Shown here: in pieces, positions 1 to 9,487 of the stretch
Layout: each line of letters starts with the position of its first letter
How positions within the stretch are numbered: the first letter of the stretch is position 1
NCBI GenBank assembly: GCA_050248995.1
Contig: JBFWRI010000012.1
Coordinates: 1 to 57,189 of the forward strand
From: JBFWRI01 sp050248995
GTDB lineage: Bacteria > Pseudomonadota > Alphaproteobacteria > JAIXQD01
Length of the DNA stretch: 57,189 nt
Direction of reading: 5' to 3'
Made by a program: the position numbers and the translations under genes
The notes under the pieces: model-generated
Databases searched by the model: none
Told to the model about the DNA's origin: nothing
The model's input: the letters and a program-made list of their open reading frames with translations, nothing else

Positions 1-185
1 TTCCATTCAGCCTGGTTACGCGCCACAATGGTGATCTTGGCCGTGGCGTCGGCGCCGCTGCCTGTCCAGTGGATCTGCGCGAATGTCTTACCGCCCGGAT
101 TCTGCCAGTCTTCACCCGCCAGAAACGTCAGCGCTGTGTCGCACGAACCCAGAAAAAAAACGAAAAGAATAACCAAAAAACGCAT
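1..185 (-). CDS. Lipoprotein, N-terminal part only (runs off the window)
   Basis: The minus strand is open from an ATG at 185 to the left edge, giving 61 residues of a gene whose 3' end lies outside the window. The N-terminus is a short hydrophobic stretch followed by the lipobox Leu-Gly-Ser-Cys, with the modified Cys at about residue 15, so the product should be an envelope lipoprotein cut by signal peptidase II. The mature part seen so far is hydrophilic (Trp, Gly, Thr-rich) and I do not recognise its family. It is divergent from the PAP2 gene, with only 34 bp between the two starts, so the promoters must overlap. Confidence 0.65.
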   Translation of the reverse strand, partial: MRFLVILFVFFLGSCDTALTFLAGEDWQNPGGKTFAQIHWTGSGADATAKITIVARNQAEW

Positions 186-219
186 GGCCGGTTTTTAGCA
201 TAGCGGCTACCATGACGCC

Positions 220-879
220 ATGCGGATTATCTTGCTGTTATTCGGCCTTTTGCTGCTGGCCGCCACGTTTCTGCCCCACCTGGATTTGGCTGCTGCCGGC
301 ATGTTTTACGACCCCGCCCGCGGCGGTTTCTGGGTACGCGATATATGGGCTGCAGAACTGCTGCACGAAGCCATTCAGTACGGCTCGCGCCTGTTGGCGG
401 TCGTGCTGCTACTGATGGCGACGCTGAACCGGCACCGCAAAGCTGCGCTTTTCCTACTGGCTGCCCTGCTGATCGGCCCGGGCCTTGTGACCAATACCGT
501 CTTTAAAGACAACTGGGACCGCGCGCGGCCGGCTCAGGTGCAAGCGTTTGGTGGCGATAAACAATTCACACCTGTCTGGCAACCCGCCGACCAGTGCGAG
601 AAGAACTGCAGCTTCCCGTCAGGTGACGGCGCGCTGGGCTTTTTCCTGCACGCCTTCTTCTATGTTGCAGCGGCTGGCCGGCGGCGCGAAACATTCCTGT
701 GGGGTTTTATCGGTGGCGGCGCCATTTTCGGCGGTCTTCGCATCGGCATGGGTGCGCACTTCCTCAGTGATGTCTTATGGGCAGGCCTGTTGATGCTGCT
801 GACAACAGCGTTGGTGCATGCACTTTTCTATGGAATGAATGCCACAAAAACGGCGTGGCGCGATCTTCTTAAGCGTTAA
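220..879 (+). CDS. PAP2-superfamily membrane phosphatase (lipid phosphatase type)
   Basis: The 219-residue integral membrane protein should hydrolyse phosphate from lipid-linked or small substrates at the periplasmic face. The three PAP2 motifs are visible: KDNWDRARP near residue 94 (Lys-x6-Arg-Pro), CSFPSGDG near 130, and an Arg-x5-His-x3-Asp block near 175-190. The usual His of the second motif (Pro-Ser-Gly-His) is Asp here. A Cys-rich lead-in followed by an acidic residue at this place is, from memory, also seen in alphaproteobacterial lipid-A-phosphatase-like members, so loss of activity is not implied. The ATG at 220 begins a hydrophobic N-terminus. The gene converges with the next one and overlaps it by 11 bp at the 3' ends. 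Confidence 0.8.
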   Translation: MRIILLLFGLLLLAATFLPHLDLAAAGMFYDPARGGFWVRDIWAAELLHEAIQYGSRLLAVVLLLMATLNRHRKAALFLLAALLIGPGLVTNTVFKDNWDRARPAQVQAFGGDKQFTPVWQPADQCEKNCSFPSGDGALGFFLHAFFYVAAAGRRRETFLWGFIGGGAIFGGLRIGMGAHFLSDVLWAGLLMLLTTALVHALFYGMNATKTAWRDLLKR

Positions 880-1474
880 CGTCGACAATGCTGCCGTAAA
901 TATCTTGATATTGCTTGAAGATGTTGTCGTCGCTTAAAACCGATGAGCTTATGAAATCCTGCAGGTTATTCGTCACGTTCGTCGAGGAAAGCGCCTTCAG
1001 GTTCACGTTCGTGGCAACGGCTGGCGGCGGCGTCTCGATGGTGTCATAGTCGGTTGTATAGGCGCCATTGGTGATCTGGAAGAAGTATTCGACGGCCTCG
1101 TCTTTCGCCACACCTTCGGCGCGTGAAATGCGTATATAGTGATCGCCGTCGCTGATTTCCGAAAGCCGTGACGCCAGAAACAGATCGTAATTGGCTTGCT
1201 GGTCAGCCGTACCCTCATTGTCGGCAATCACACGGCCGTTCCGGTTCAGCAGTTCGACACGGACGTTATTGTCGGCGGTAACTGCAAACCCCAGCGGGCC
1301 ACCGTATGAAACCCGAAAGCGGTAAACGTCGACCTTGTCGTTGCGCGAGGTCAGCGCTGAATTGACGGTAATGCGACTCTTGTCGTGCGATGACAGACCT
1401 ATCCAGCGTGCCGTGTAGCGCCGGTCGTCGACAACGTCCTGTTTTACCTGCGAAAGAACACGCACTTCAGTCAT
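869..1474 (-). CDS. Unknown protein with a PPC-like beta-sandwich region
   Basis: The 201-residue protein has no signal peptide or membrane segment. Residues about 45-140 follow the pattern of bacterial pre-peptidase C-terminal (PPC) domains: Asp-x-Tyr-x-Phe-x-Val, then a Val-x-Leu-Leu-Asn-x-Asn-Gly strand, then a Tyr-Ile-Arg-Ile strand. Such domains usually sit on secreted proteins and bind other proteins or polymers. The Ala/Ser/Asn-rich C-terminus resembles no family I know. The ATG at 1474 has AGGA six bases upstream. A PPC-like fold with no export signal is slightly odd; export by a non-Sec route is possible but not shown. Confidence 0.55.
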   Translation of the reverse strand: MTEVRVLSQVKQDVVDDRRYTARWIGLSSHDKSRITVNSALTSRNDKVDVYRFRVSYGGPLGFAVTADNNVRVELLNRNGRVIADNEGTADQQANYDLFLASRLSEISDGDHYIRISRAEGVAKDEAVEYFFQITNGAYTTDYDTIETPPPAVATNVNLKALSSTNVTNNLQDFISSSVLSDDNIFKQYQDIYGSIVDVNA

Positions 1475-1533
1475 AAGATATCCTAAGCAAGACCTATGCC
1501 ATTTTATACCATTTTTGGCTTAACTTTTTGTTG

Positions 1534-2385
1534 TTACGTCGCAAAAATAAGCCAGAAGAAACGTGCCGCCGAACAGAACAGGACGGTAGCGAAAAGGTAC
1601 CGTAGCTGCTGCGACGTGAACTTCTGCTGCAGCCATGCCCCCACCGGCATTCCCACATACCCGGCAAGAAAGAACAGGATGGCCGCAAGAATATGCACCG
1701 AACCAATGGTAAAGGGCATATCCACGCCCTGTAAGTCGATCTGCATATACGTCAGGAACGACATGAACCCGACGGCGCAGGTAATAATGGCACTGGTACC
1801 AATCGCGCGGCGCAACGGTACATGGCAGGCCGCCATAAGCGGGACGGCGATAATGCCGCCACCTATGCCCACCAGCGAACAGATAATGCCCAAGATGAAG
1901 GCAAAACCCCACCACACCAGATTTCCAGGACGCTCTTTTGTCAGGTAGTGCTTTTCACCGCCAAACAACATAAACAGGCCGATCAGTGTCACCAGCACCG
2001 CGAAGACTATTTTCATCAGCTCGCCACTGCCGGTCAGTCCAAACAAATAGGCGACCCAGCATCCCAATACCGTTGGGAAGAAAAGTTGTTTGGCCAGCCC
2101 CCAATCCAGCTGGTCACGCTTCATGTAAATGGCCATTGCGCGCGGGCCGGTTAGCATCATGGCGAAGGCTGCTGTACCCACAGTCATCACCATTGCATCA
2201 GCACTGCTCAGGCCAACCTGCATGAAAATAAACTGTAGCACCGGAATGGCGATCAGGCCGCCGCCAGCGCCCAGCATGGTTGAAACAAGGGTAGAAGAGA
2301 AACCTGCCGCCAGCAGACCCGCACCAAGTGCCATAGATGGGTCTAACGGAAGAGCGGCTGCCAACGACATACTTATACCATGCAC
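1534..2385 (-). CDS. TauE/SafE (TSUP) family membrane permease
   Basis: This 283-residue protein has about eight membrane segments in two related halves, each with a Gly-rich signature: GAGGGLIAIPVLQ near residue 40 and GIGGGIIAVPLM near 170. This is the hallmark of the TauE/SafE or TSUP family, whose members move sulfite, sulfonates or other sulfur- or carbon-containing anions across the inner membrane. The substrate cannot be told from the sequence. The longest frame starts at a GTG at 2385 next to TAGG; an ATG at 2370 is the alternative. It stands alone and is divergent from the unknown gene at 2645. Confidence 0.85.
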   Translation of the reverse strand: MHGISMSLAAALPLDPSMALGAGLLAAGFSSTLVSTMLGAGGGLIAIPVLQFIFMQVGLSSADAMVMTVGTAAFAMMLTGPRAMAIYMKRDQLDWGLAKQLFFPTVLGCWVAYLFGLTGSGELMKIVFAVLVTLIGLFMLFGGEKHYLTKERPGNLVWWGFAFILGIICSLVGIGGGIIAVPLMAACHVPLRRAIGTSAIITCAVGFMSFLTYMQIDLQGVDMPFTIGSVHILAAILFFLAGYVGMPVGAWLQQKFTSQQLRYLFATVLFCSAARFFWLIFAT

Positions 2386-2644
2386 CTAAACGATTACAGA
2401 GTTATTAAGACAAAATTAGGACTTGCCCCAACTACCGCGGTTTCTTGCCTTTTTTGTGGCAACAACTCTTTGCACTGTTCGGTCCGGCACGCAACACCCA
2501 GTGTGTCCATTTTTCTTGACGCGACTTCTAAAAAGCCCAAAAAACGGCCTTTCTGTGCATACCTTGCCTGGAAAGTAATCCGGGGCTTTCCCTGCAGGCC
2601 TGACAGATGCTATGCAAGCCCCATAAACAAAAAAGGATACTGTC

Positions 2645-3046
2645 ATGCCAATGCCGATGGACACGACTGCCATTGCACCTTGCGAAGAAACTGCCCAAAG
2701 CCTCCGCGTTAGCATTATTTGGGTTGCACTTAATCGATGCGCTTCTGATCCGGCTATCAGCGACGCCACGCGTGCCAATCTATTAGGCTCCGCCATTGTG
2801 CACTACATGGTCAAAGTACATCAGCTTGGTGAAACAAACCGCGAATGCATGCGTCGCCTTGCTCGCACCCGATCCTCGGCTGAGCTAGATGCCTTGGGCA
2901 ATATGGTAAAGAAATTAGCGCCAGAACTGGTCAATAGCTGTGCAAAAACTATAACGCCAATTCCCACCGTCAATGGCCTTATCAATGGCAAAACTGCGAC
3001 AGAATTTTTTAAGGGCTTTTCCGTTAGCGTTCTGGCCTTGTGCTAG
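2645..3046 (+). CDS. Small unknown protein
   Basis: The gene encodes 133 residues with no recognisable domain. The middle part (residues 20-100) is probably helical, with Cys residues near 13, 32, 68 and 100 and a basic stretch around the Arg-Arg-Leu-Ala-Arg segment. There is no signal peptide or strong membrane segment. An AAAGGA ribosome binding site lies seven bases before the ATG, which supports a real gene. The 259 bp between it and the divergent permease should hold both promoters; I could not pick a clear -35/-10 pair there. Confidence 0.55.
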   Translation: MPMPMDTTAIAPCEETAQSLRVSIIWVALNRCASDPAISDATRANLLGSAIVHYMVKVHQLGETNRECMRRLARTRSSAELDALGNMVKKLAPELVNSCAKTITPIPTVNGLINGKTATEFFKGFSVSVLALC

Positions 3047-3096
3047 AGGGGCAAGCCAAACAGGTCGTCGCCCTGACAAAGGACTTACGCCCTAAG

Positions 3097-4299
3097 CTAC
3101 TTCCCCTTCGTCAGGTCATCGATATAGAAGCCTTGGAAGTGTGTAATCCCCAGCGCGGCGCCGATGTCCATTGCCTGCTGTGTTTCACAATGCATGAAAA
3201 TGACTTTCGCCGGTAATAGCTGGCGAACCGCCTGCAAGACCAGCGGCTGGTTTATAAAGGGCAGCATATCCTTGCGTACGCTGATTTTATAGCCCTCAAC
3301 ACTCAGCGCCTCAAGCCGCAGCAACGGCAACATATCCGGTCGCAGACCATCGATAACCACGCGGAAACCTTCATTACGCAATGTCGTCAATGCGTTCTCG
3401 AACGTCGGCAAATCATGGAAAAGATCGCTGATATGAATTTCGAATGTCACATGCTGACGCGCGGCGCCGACCACCACATGGCAGAATTGCGCAAACGTCG
3501 ATGACAGGACCGTGCGCGCCGACAGATTAAGCCCGATTGAACGCCCCTGCCACTGGTCGGTCACGCGCAACAGGTGGGCCAGCATACGCCGGTCCATCTG
3601 GCTACTTAATTCAGCAAACAGCCTGCCCGATCCACGCAGATCAAGACGTGGAAACTTGTCCTGCTGCAATTCCGTGGTGCTGATAAAGTTTTCCTCATAA
3701 TAGGTCTTAAAGCTGCCATCAGTCTGCTTTTCATACACGCGCTGCGCCCGATGATATCGGCGGATATCCAGGCTTTCCAGCAGACGCTCAATCTCCGACA
3801 GAGCATAGGCCGTCAGCGGCCCCTGCACAGCATCCGATTGCAGATTGCGCTCGGGGTCGTCTGCTACGTTTTCTTCGAGATCCTTGGCGATGCCAATGTA
3901 ATAATTGATGCGCTCACGCAGCGGCATGTAATCATCAGGCATGGCGAAAATCTGCGTAAGCGCTACAGGACTGCGGCCGGGGTCAAAACCCTGGGGCAAA
4001 ATCGCCTGCAGTATCGCAGCAGCGTAATTCGACGGGTCTTTTGTTACCCGGCCCGGCAATATCAGGAAGCCATCGCCGTTTGTCATCAGGTGCAAACTGC
4101 CGCTGGCTTTGCGGGCAAAATCATTCAGATGATCGTGCACGCTGTCTAGTAACTCGGGATGACTGTTCAGGTTTGGCATTTGCGTGAACATAATATTCAG
4201 CACCCATGCCGCTTCACCCTGTTTTTGCAGGCGGCGGATTTGCAGGATAAAATCCTGCTCGAGCACAGCGCCCGAAGATACCTGTACAACGCGTTCCAT
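3097..4299 (-). CDS. Degenerate EAL-domain protein (probable c-di-GMP effector or scaffold)
   Basis: This is a cytoplasmic protein of 400 residues. The C-terminal half (about 200-400) has the layout of an EAL phosphodiesterase domain: IGLNLSA, VTFEIHISD, FRVVIDGL and THFQGFYI stand where active enzymes have LSVNLSA, ELTES, DDFGTG and QGY. The Glu-x-Leu signature and one Asp of the DDFG loop are missing, so hydrolysis of c-di-GMP is unlikely and a binding or scaffold role is inferred. The N-terminal half is unassigned. The ATG at 4299 is preferred over the GTG at 4308. A paralog of the same plan lies at 48268-49584. Confidence 0.7.
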   Translation of the reverse strand: MERVVQVSSGAVLEQDFILQIRRLQKQGEAAWVLNIMFTQMPNLNSHPELLDSVHDHLNDFARKASGSLHLMTNGDGFLILPGRVTKDPSNYAAAILQAILPQGFDPGRSPVALTQIFAMPDDYMPLRERINYYIGIAKDLEENVADDPERNLQSDAVQGPLTAYALSEIERLLESLDIRRYHRAQRVYEKQTDGSFKTYYEENFISTTELQQDKFPRLDLRGSGRLFAELSSQMDRRMLAHLLRVTDQWQGRSIGLNLSARTVLSSTFAQFCHVVVGAARQHVTFEIHISDLFHDLPTFENALTTLRNEGFRVVIDGLRPDMLPLLRLEALSVEGYKISVRKDMLPFINQPLVLQAVRQLLPAKVIFMHCETQQAMDIGAALGITHFQGFYIDDLTKGK

Positions 4300-4353
4300 A
4301 ATGCACACTAACCTACGGCGGAAAACTTAACAGCACCTTATACCGCAGTGCGG

Positions 4354-5467
4354 TTATGCCGCCGCATGCCCCTCAAGTTTCTGCGCCAGCGCCGCTTCAA
4401 GAAACATATCGATATCACCGTTTAGAACGGCATCCGACTGGCTTGTTTCGACCTCGGTACGCAAGTCTTTAACCATCTGGTAAGGCTGCAGGACATAACT
4501 GCGGATCTGATGGCCCCATGCGATGTCCGTTTTGGATTCTTCCAGCGCGGCCGCTGCCGACTCGCGCTTTTTGAGCTCCAATTCATACAGACGCGCTTTC
4601 AGCATCTGCATGGCTGTCGCACGGTTCTGGTGCTGGCTGCGCCCCTGCTGGCACGCAACGGCGATGCCCGTAGGCAAGTGCGTCAGACGCACAGCACTGT
4701 CGGTCTTGTTGACGTGCTGGCCGCCCGCGCCCGATGAACGATAGGTGTCAACGCGCAGGTCTTTATCCAGAATCTCGATTTCGATCGTATCATCCACCAC
4801 CGGCGTGACGGAAACACTGCTGAAGCTTGTGTGCCGCCGCGCGTTGGAATCAAACGGGCTAATGCGCACCAGGCGATGCACGCCACTTTCGGTTTTCAAC
4901 CAGCCATAGGCATTCGGGCCCGTAATCTGGATGGTGGCTGACTTCAGGCCCGCTTCTTCGCCGGGTGTTTCTTCCAGCAGCTCGACCTTGTATCCATGCT
5001 GGCCGGCCCAGCGCGTATACATACGCAGCAGCATCTGCGTCCAGTCCTGCGCTTCGGTACCGCCGGCACCGCTGTTCACTTCCAGATACGCGTCATTGCT
5101 GTCAGCCTCACCGCTCAGCAGGCTTTCAATTTCTTTCTGGCGGGCTGCTTTCTGCAGTGCTTCAAGGGCTAACTCGGCCTCGCGCACCATACCGGAATCG
5201 CCTTCAGCTTCGGCTAGCTCGATAATACCAAGCTGGTTTTCAAGCTCGGTTTCAATCGCACGTGTGCCATCAATCGCATTGGCAAGGCGTGTGCGTTCGC
5301 GCATCAGCTTCTGGGCGTTCGCGGGGTTATTCCAGAGGTCAGGGTTTTCGGCGAGACTATTTAACTCCTCAAGCCGTAACAGGGATTTCTCCCAGTCAAA
5401 GATGCCTCCTCAGCAACTCAAGGCTGCTGGTGATGGCATCAGAATACTTTTGAAGCTCGGCGCGCAT
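4354..5467 (-). CDS. prfB: Peptide chain release factor 2 (RF2), programmed +1 frameshift
   Basis: RF2 ends translation at UGA and UAA. The product is read in two parts, 5467-5399 and then 5397-4354, giving about 370 residues, the usual RF2 length. The first 23 codons begin MRAEL and end Arg-Arg-His-Leu at CTT; the next in-frame codon is TGA, and a +1 slip continues with Asp-Trp-Glu. The SPF anticodon-like tripeptide (in RISPFDSN) and the catalytic GGQ loop (in SGAGGQHVNK) are both present. A simple frame reading would give a 316-residue protein from an internal ATG at 5304, which would lack most of the N-terminal domain. The unknown gene at 5529 lies just upstream on the same strand. Confidence 0.95.
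5395..5410 (-). promoter_or_regulatory. RF2 +1 programmed frameshift signal
   Basis: On the coding strand the sequence reads AGGAGGCATCTTTGAC. It has the three parts of the classical autoregulatory site: a Shine-Dalgarno-like AGGAGG, the slippery CTT codon three bases later, and an in-frame TGA followed by C. When RF2 is scarce the ribosome pauses at UGA, slips to UUU and continues in the long frame. The internal Shine-Dalgarno is a perfect AGGAGG, stronger than the E. coli one. Confidence 0.93.
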
Positions 5468-5528
5468 CTTGATGTTGTAGCGACATTGATAAATGCAGTC
5501 AATCTTAGAGCCCTACGGCATCATAAGA

Positions 5529-5834
5529 CTAGGTTTCAAGAGCGACAGCGAGTTGTGGCCGACGAACCCGCCGCTCCGCCCGTGTGCCTGGGAGAGATAG
5601 TCCCTGCAAATTTTCAAAGACTTTAGCCTGACCTGATACAACTCGCAGCGGATCCAGTCCGCCATCTTCATTCTGGCGCCCCATAGCAATACAAAAACCT
5701 TCGCCCTCAAGGCGCGCTGCGATCACAACCGGGGCCTCGCCTGGGCCGGTTAGAACCAGCTCTCCATCCAGTGCTGCGGCCCGGGCTTTTTCGGCGAAAT
5801 CGGTATCATCTACTGAGAAATCTGGGTCTTGCAT
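5529..5834 (-). CDS. Small acidic unknown protein upstream of prfB
   Basis: The gene encodes 101 residues starting MQDPDFSVDD. The frame stays open upstream to 5954, but that extension looks unlike coding sequence, and the ATG at 5834 has GGGGGAAG just before it. The N-terminus is acidic, the middle (Gly-Glu-Leu-Val-Leu-Thr, then Ala-Pro-Val-Val-Ile-Ala-Ala-Arg-Leu-Glu-Gly) looks like a small beta-rich fold, and the tail is Arg-rich. I see no known motif, signal peptide or membrane segment. Only 61 bp separate it from prfB, so the two may share a transcript. Confidence 0.5.
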   Translation of the reverse strand: MQDPDFSVDDTDFAEKARAAALDGELVLTGPGEAPVVIAARLEGEGFCIAMGRQNEDGGLDPLRVVSGQAKVFENLQGLSLPGTRAERRVRRPQLAVALET

Positions 5835-5986
5835 GCTTCCCCCGCTAAAAAGAGTAAGGCCCCTTTCTAAAGAGAATATGAATACGCAGATCGACTGAAG
5901 TGCATCTATTACAATGCCTTGGCACGAAAGCTTTTTAATTTCGCGGCGGCGCATGCTAGAACCCGGATATATTCAAAGGAATTCCG

Positions 5987-6757
5987 ATGGCCAAGCCTGC
6001 CATAGACCCGACCGTCACGCCCATCATCACATGGGCCGAAACCAGCGGCGCCAAACGCCGCCCGACGGTTGTTGGAAAAGTTGATCCCGCTTACCTGTCA
6101 CATCTGCCCAAAGCTATGCGCCGCGGCCGCGTGTTTTACCGCACAGGTATTTATGAACTTCAAAGTGACGGTCGCTGGAAGGTTATCGAAGGCAGTCTGG
6201 TAAAGAAGGGTCAGATTATCGACGATATCTGTGGCCAACACAGGCAGCCCGAATACTGGCGCCAGATTCTTGATTACGAAACTCGCAACTACGGCGCGCT
6301 GAAACCGGGCGACCGCGTCAGGATTGTGCAGCAGGCAGCGTGGATTCCGCCGGGTCATCTTACACTAACGCCAACGGTTCATACCGACAGCAGCGCGTTT
6401 GAAGCCGACGCCAAAAGGGGGGCTAAAAAATTCGATTACCGTCATCACGCACTTTACCTGATGCACACAGGCCCGGCCGATATCGCAACGTGGATACTGA
6501 TGAAGGCCAATGCTGTTGATATTGCGAAGTTCGTACCATTTGTTAAAGATCACAAGAAGCATAAACGCTGTGCCTTACAGGGATCAAAAGCCTTTAAATC
6601 ACTCCTGAGACGTCTGAAAGCCGAAGGAAAGTGGGCGCAAATCAAACCGAATGAAATCGTGCGTACACACCTGCAGCAGCCGCATTCTTCGGCACGCAAT
6701 ACATCCCGTCAGTGGCAATTTCGCACCTTGTCATACATGACGGTGTGCCGCGCTTAA
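5987..6757 (+). CDS. Unknown cytoplasmic protein
   Basis: The gene encodes 256 residues, basic (Lys/Arg/His-rich), with no signal peptide or membrane segment. Its ATG has AAGGA at good spacing. The region around residues 45-130 (ending GDRVRIVQQAAWIPPGHL) is strand-rich, and the part from 130 on carries several His (FDYRHHALYLMH) and a Lys-rich run near 195. I do not recognise the family. It converges with mrcA and overlaps its end by 4 bp. Confidence 0.55.
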   Translation: MAKPAIDPTVTPIITWAETSGAKRRPTVVGKVDPAYLSHLPKAMRRGRVFYRTGIYELQSDGRWKVIEGSLVKKGQIIDDICGQHRQPEYWRQILDYETRNYGALKPGDRVRIVQQAAWIPPGHLTLTPTVHTDSSAFEADAKRGAKKFDYRHHALYLMHTGPADIATWILMKANAVDIAKFVPFVKDHKKHKRCALQGSKAFKSLLRRLKAEGKWAQIKPNEIVRTHLQQPHSSARNTSRQWQFRTLSYMTVCRA

Positions 6758-9237
6758 TATAGCCCGTCAATAACGGCGGGCTGCTGCGGGGGCGGCACGT
6801 CGGCAGGCGGCGGATATTGAAACTCGGGCATGATGGTGACACCATCTTCAGGCATGCCCTGCATATAAGGTGACGTTTCCACCGTCGGGTCATTCACCAG
6901 CATGCCATCGACACTGCCATCCAACAGGCCCTGCGGCTTTGTGCCGGGGTCCGTCTCCGGCAGGAACGCTTCCCAAATCGCGTCGGGCGCACCGGGTTCG
7001 GCCAGCGCACCGGTTTTCGCGCTGACACGCACCATGCGCAGCCCGCTGGGAACGCGGAACGGAATCGCCGGTTTGTCCTTCATCGCCGCTTGCATGAAAT
7101 CGCCGAAGATCGGCGCAGCAACACTGGATCCGGTTTCACGATCACCCAACGAGCGCGGATCGTCGTAGCCCACGAACACCCCGACAGCCAAATCGGGCGT
7201 GAACCCGACAAACCATGCGTCCTTGGCGTCATTGGTGGTGCCGGTCTTACCGGCAACCGGGAATTGCAGCTGGCTCTTCAGCTTGGCAGCCGTGCCCCGC
7301 TGCACAACACCTTCCAGAATGCTTGTCATCTGGTATGCCGTGCGTGGGTCCTGCACCTGCTCGCGAATATCCGGCAGATCGGGTGCCGCCATCACACCAC
7401 CCCCCATATCCCTTGGCGGCGGCTGCCATACCATGTCGCTGCATTTACTACAGCGGCGCGGATCGTGCTGCCAGATCACTCTGCCCCGCCTGTCCTGCAC
7501 GATATCAATAAAGCCCGGCATGATCCTGCGCCCGCCATTCACAATCATGGCGTAAGCCGTCGTCAGCTGCATGGGTGTTGTCTCAATCGAGCCCAGAGCC
7601 ATCGACAGCAAAAGTGGCATGTTCTGCACAATGCCAAACTTTTCCGCATACTGCTTTACTGTCTCCATGCCTACGGCATGCGCAAGCCGCACGGTCATCA
7701 CGTTGCGCGACTTTTCAATACCCACCCGCAAAGGCGTCGGGCCATAGAACTCGTTCGAATAGTTTTCGGGGCGCCACAACGGCAGGCCCGGGCCCTGGTC
7801 ATAAGCAAATGGCGCATCCAGCACCAGCGATGACGGTGTGAAGCCGTTATCTAATGCTGCAAGATATACGAACGGCTTGAATGCCGACCCCGGCTGGCGC
7901 TGTGCCTGCGTAGCGCGATTGAAAACACTGATCTTCGATGAAAAACCGCCAACCATCGCCAGTACGCGCCCTGTATGCGGATCAAGCGCTACCAGAGCGC
8001 CCTGTACCTGTGGCACTTGGTGCAATTCGAACAGTTCTTCCTTGCCGGTATAGCTAACCAGCACGATATCGCCCTTGCGCAGTTTGCCGTTTACCCATCC
8101 CGCCTGAGCAGCACCGATATTCCCGCGCCGCGTCGCGGTGACGATGTCGATACCCTTAGCGCTAACGCCGGCAACAGCCGCCAATTCCCAATCTTCGGCA
8201 CCGGGCGGTTTGTTCACCGTGAACAATGGCTGCGGCCAGTTCTCGAATGTCGTGATACGTCCCACGGGACCGTGATAACCGCTGCGGCGACGGTCGAAGT
8301 CTTCCAGCCCGCTCTGCAGAGCCTTTTTCGCGGCGGCCTGCAGGACAGGATCAACGGTGGTGCGAACATATAATCCGCCTTCTAGCACAGCCTGATCGCC
8401 GAACTTCTCGACCAGTTGCCGCCGCACCTCTTCTGCAAAGTAATCTGCGTCATCAACACGGGTCTCACTGCGTTCGGCCCGCACAAGGTCCTGCGCTGCC
8501 GCGGCCTGTGCTTCACCGGCAGTTACATAGCCGTCTTCAAGCATGCGGCCGATAACCCAGTTCCGTCGCTCGACAGCTGCGGTTTTATTGCGCACGGGGT
8601 GGTAGTTATTGGGGCCTTTCGGCAGGGCGGCCAGATACGCCGCTTCGGCCACCGTAAGCTCGTTCAGTGATTTATTGAAGTAATTCAGCGATGCTGCAGC
8701 GACGCCGTATGAACGCTCGCCAAGGAAAATCTGGTTAAGATAAAGCTCAAGAATGCGCTCTTTACTCAGCGTGCGCTCCAGGCGGAACGCAAGTAGTATT
8801 TCCTTGATCTTGCGCTTATAGCTGACTTCGTTGGTCAGGAAAAAGTTGCGCGCCACCTGCTGCGTAATCGTTGACGCTCCAATCGGGCGGCGGCCGCTGC
8901 CGATCGACTTCAGGTTGGTCAGCATGGCACGGGCGATGGAAATAAAGTCCACGCCGCGGTGACGGTAGTAATCCTTATCTTCCGCTGAAAGGAAAGCATT
9001 GATAACCAGCGGCGGCATTGAAGCGATCGGCACGAACAAACGCTTTTCAGCCGCATATTCCATCATGAACCGTCCGTCACCCGCATGCAGACGTGTCAGT
9101 GTCGGCGGCTCGTATGTTGCCAGCCTGTCGGTCGACGGCAGGTCATTGCTCATGTATGCAAAGCCGGCAAAGACAGCCAGAATGCCAACGATAAGCGCCA
9201 GCATGGCAAAGGACAGCAGGTTGACCCAAAAACGCAT
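6754..9237 (-). CDS. mrcA: Penicillin-binding protein 1A (bifunctional murein synthase)
   Basis: This class A PBP of 827 residues polymerises glycan strands and cross-links peptides in the periplasm. One N-terminal anchor (residues 8-30) is followed by the glycosyltransferase domain, with EDKDYYRHRGVD (catalytic Glu) near 90, GASTITQQ near 120 and RKIKEILLA near 142. The transpeptidase domain has the active Ser in GSAFKPF, the SRN motif in KSRNVMTV, and KTGTT in AGKTGTTNDAKDAW. The Pro-rich tail is typical for the alphaproteobacterial form. It is transcribed alone. AATAGG lies a few bases before the ATG. Confidence 0.95.
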   Translation of the reverse strand: MRFWVNLLSFAMLALIVGILAVFAGFAYMSNDLPSTDRLATYEPPTLTRLHAGDGRFMMEYAAEKRLFVPIASMPPLVINAFLSAEDKDYYRHRGVDFISIARAMLTNLKSIGSGRRPIGASTITQQVARNFFLTNEVSYKRKIKEILLAFRLERTLSKERILELYLNQIFLGERSYGVAAASLNYFNKSLNELTVAEAAYLAALPKGPNNYHPVRNKTAAVERRNWVIGRMLEDGYVTAGEAQAAAAQDLVRAERSETRVDDADYFAEEVRRQLVEKFGDQAVLEGGLYVRTTVDPVLQAAAKKALQSGLEDFDRRRSGYHGPVGRITTFENWPQPLFTVNKPPGAEDWELAAVAGVSAKGIDIVTATRRGNIGAAQAGWVNGKLRKGDIVLVSYTGKEELFELHQVPQVQGALVALDPHTGRVLAMVGGFSSKISVFNRATQAQRQPGSAFKPFVYLAALDNGFTPSSLVLDAPFAYDQGPGLPLWRPENYSNEFYGPTPLRVGIEKSRNVMTVRLAHAVGMETVKQYAEKFGIVQNMPLLLSMALGSIETTPMQLTTAYAMIVNGGRRIMPGFIDIVQDRRGRVIWQHDPRRCSKCSDMVWQPPPRDMGGGVMAAPDLPDIREQVQDPRTAYQMTSILEGVVQRGTAAKLKSQLQFPVAGKTGTTNDAKDAWFVGFTPDLAVGVFVGYDDPRSLGDRETGSSVAAPIFGDFMQAAMKDKPAIPFRVPSGLRMVRVSAKTGALAEPGAPDAIWEAFLPETDPGTKPQGLLDGSVDGMLVNDPTVETSPYMQGMPEDGVTIMPEFQYPPPADVPPPQQPAVIDGLY

Positions 9238-9487
9238 GGCCTATTGTTAGCAGGAATTATGTGACTTTATAGTGGATTATCAAAATTAATCCTGCAGCAG
9301 GACTTTTATGTTTTCTTTATGGGAATATGAAAACCGCGCAGATAAAACAGGTGACGTATTTATCTAAATGCTGAAAAGTGTGGGCGCAGAAGATATACTT
9401 GAATATGGAGTCAAGGCAGGCGTGGGAACATCTAAAGAGTAAAGACTCCACGCATCGTACCCTTCATCAGGATCCAGCTGGCTAGCT

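Noticed and set aside
2380..2712. Cys-rich 110-codon plus-strand frame overlapping the start of the gene at 2645
   Set aside because: No ribosome binding site, unlikely composition, and it conflicts with the better supported frame at 2645.
5919..5926. TTGGCACG before the unknown gene at 5987, as a sigma-54 -24 element
   Set aside because: The -12 GC at the needed distance is missing (CTTT instead), so only half of the site is present.
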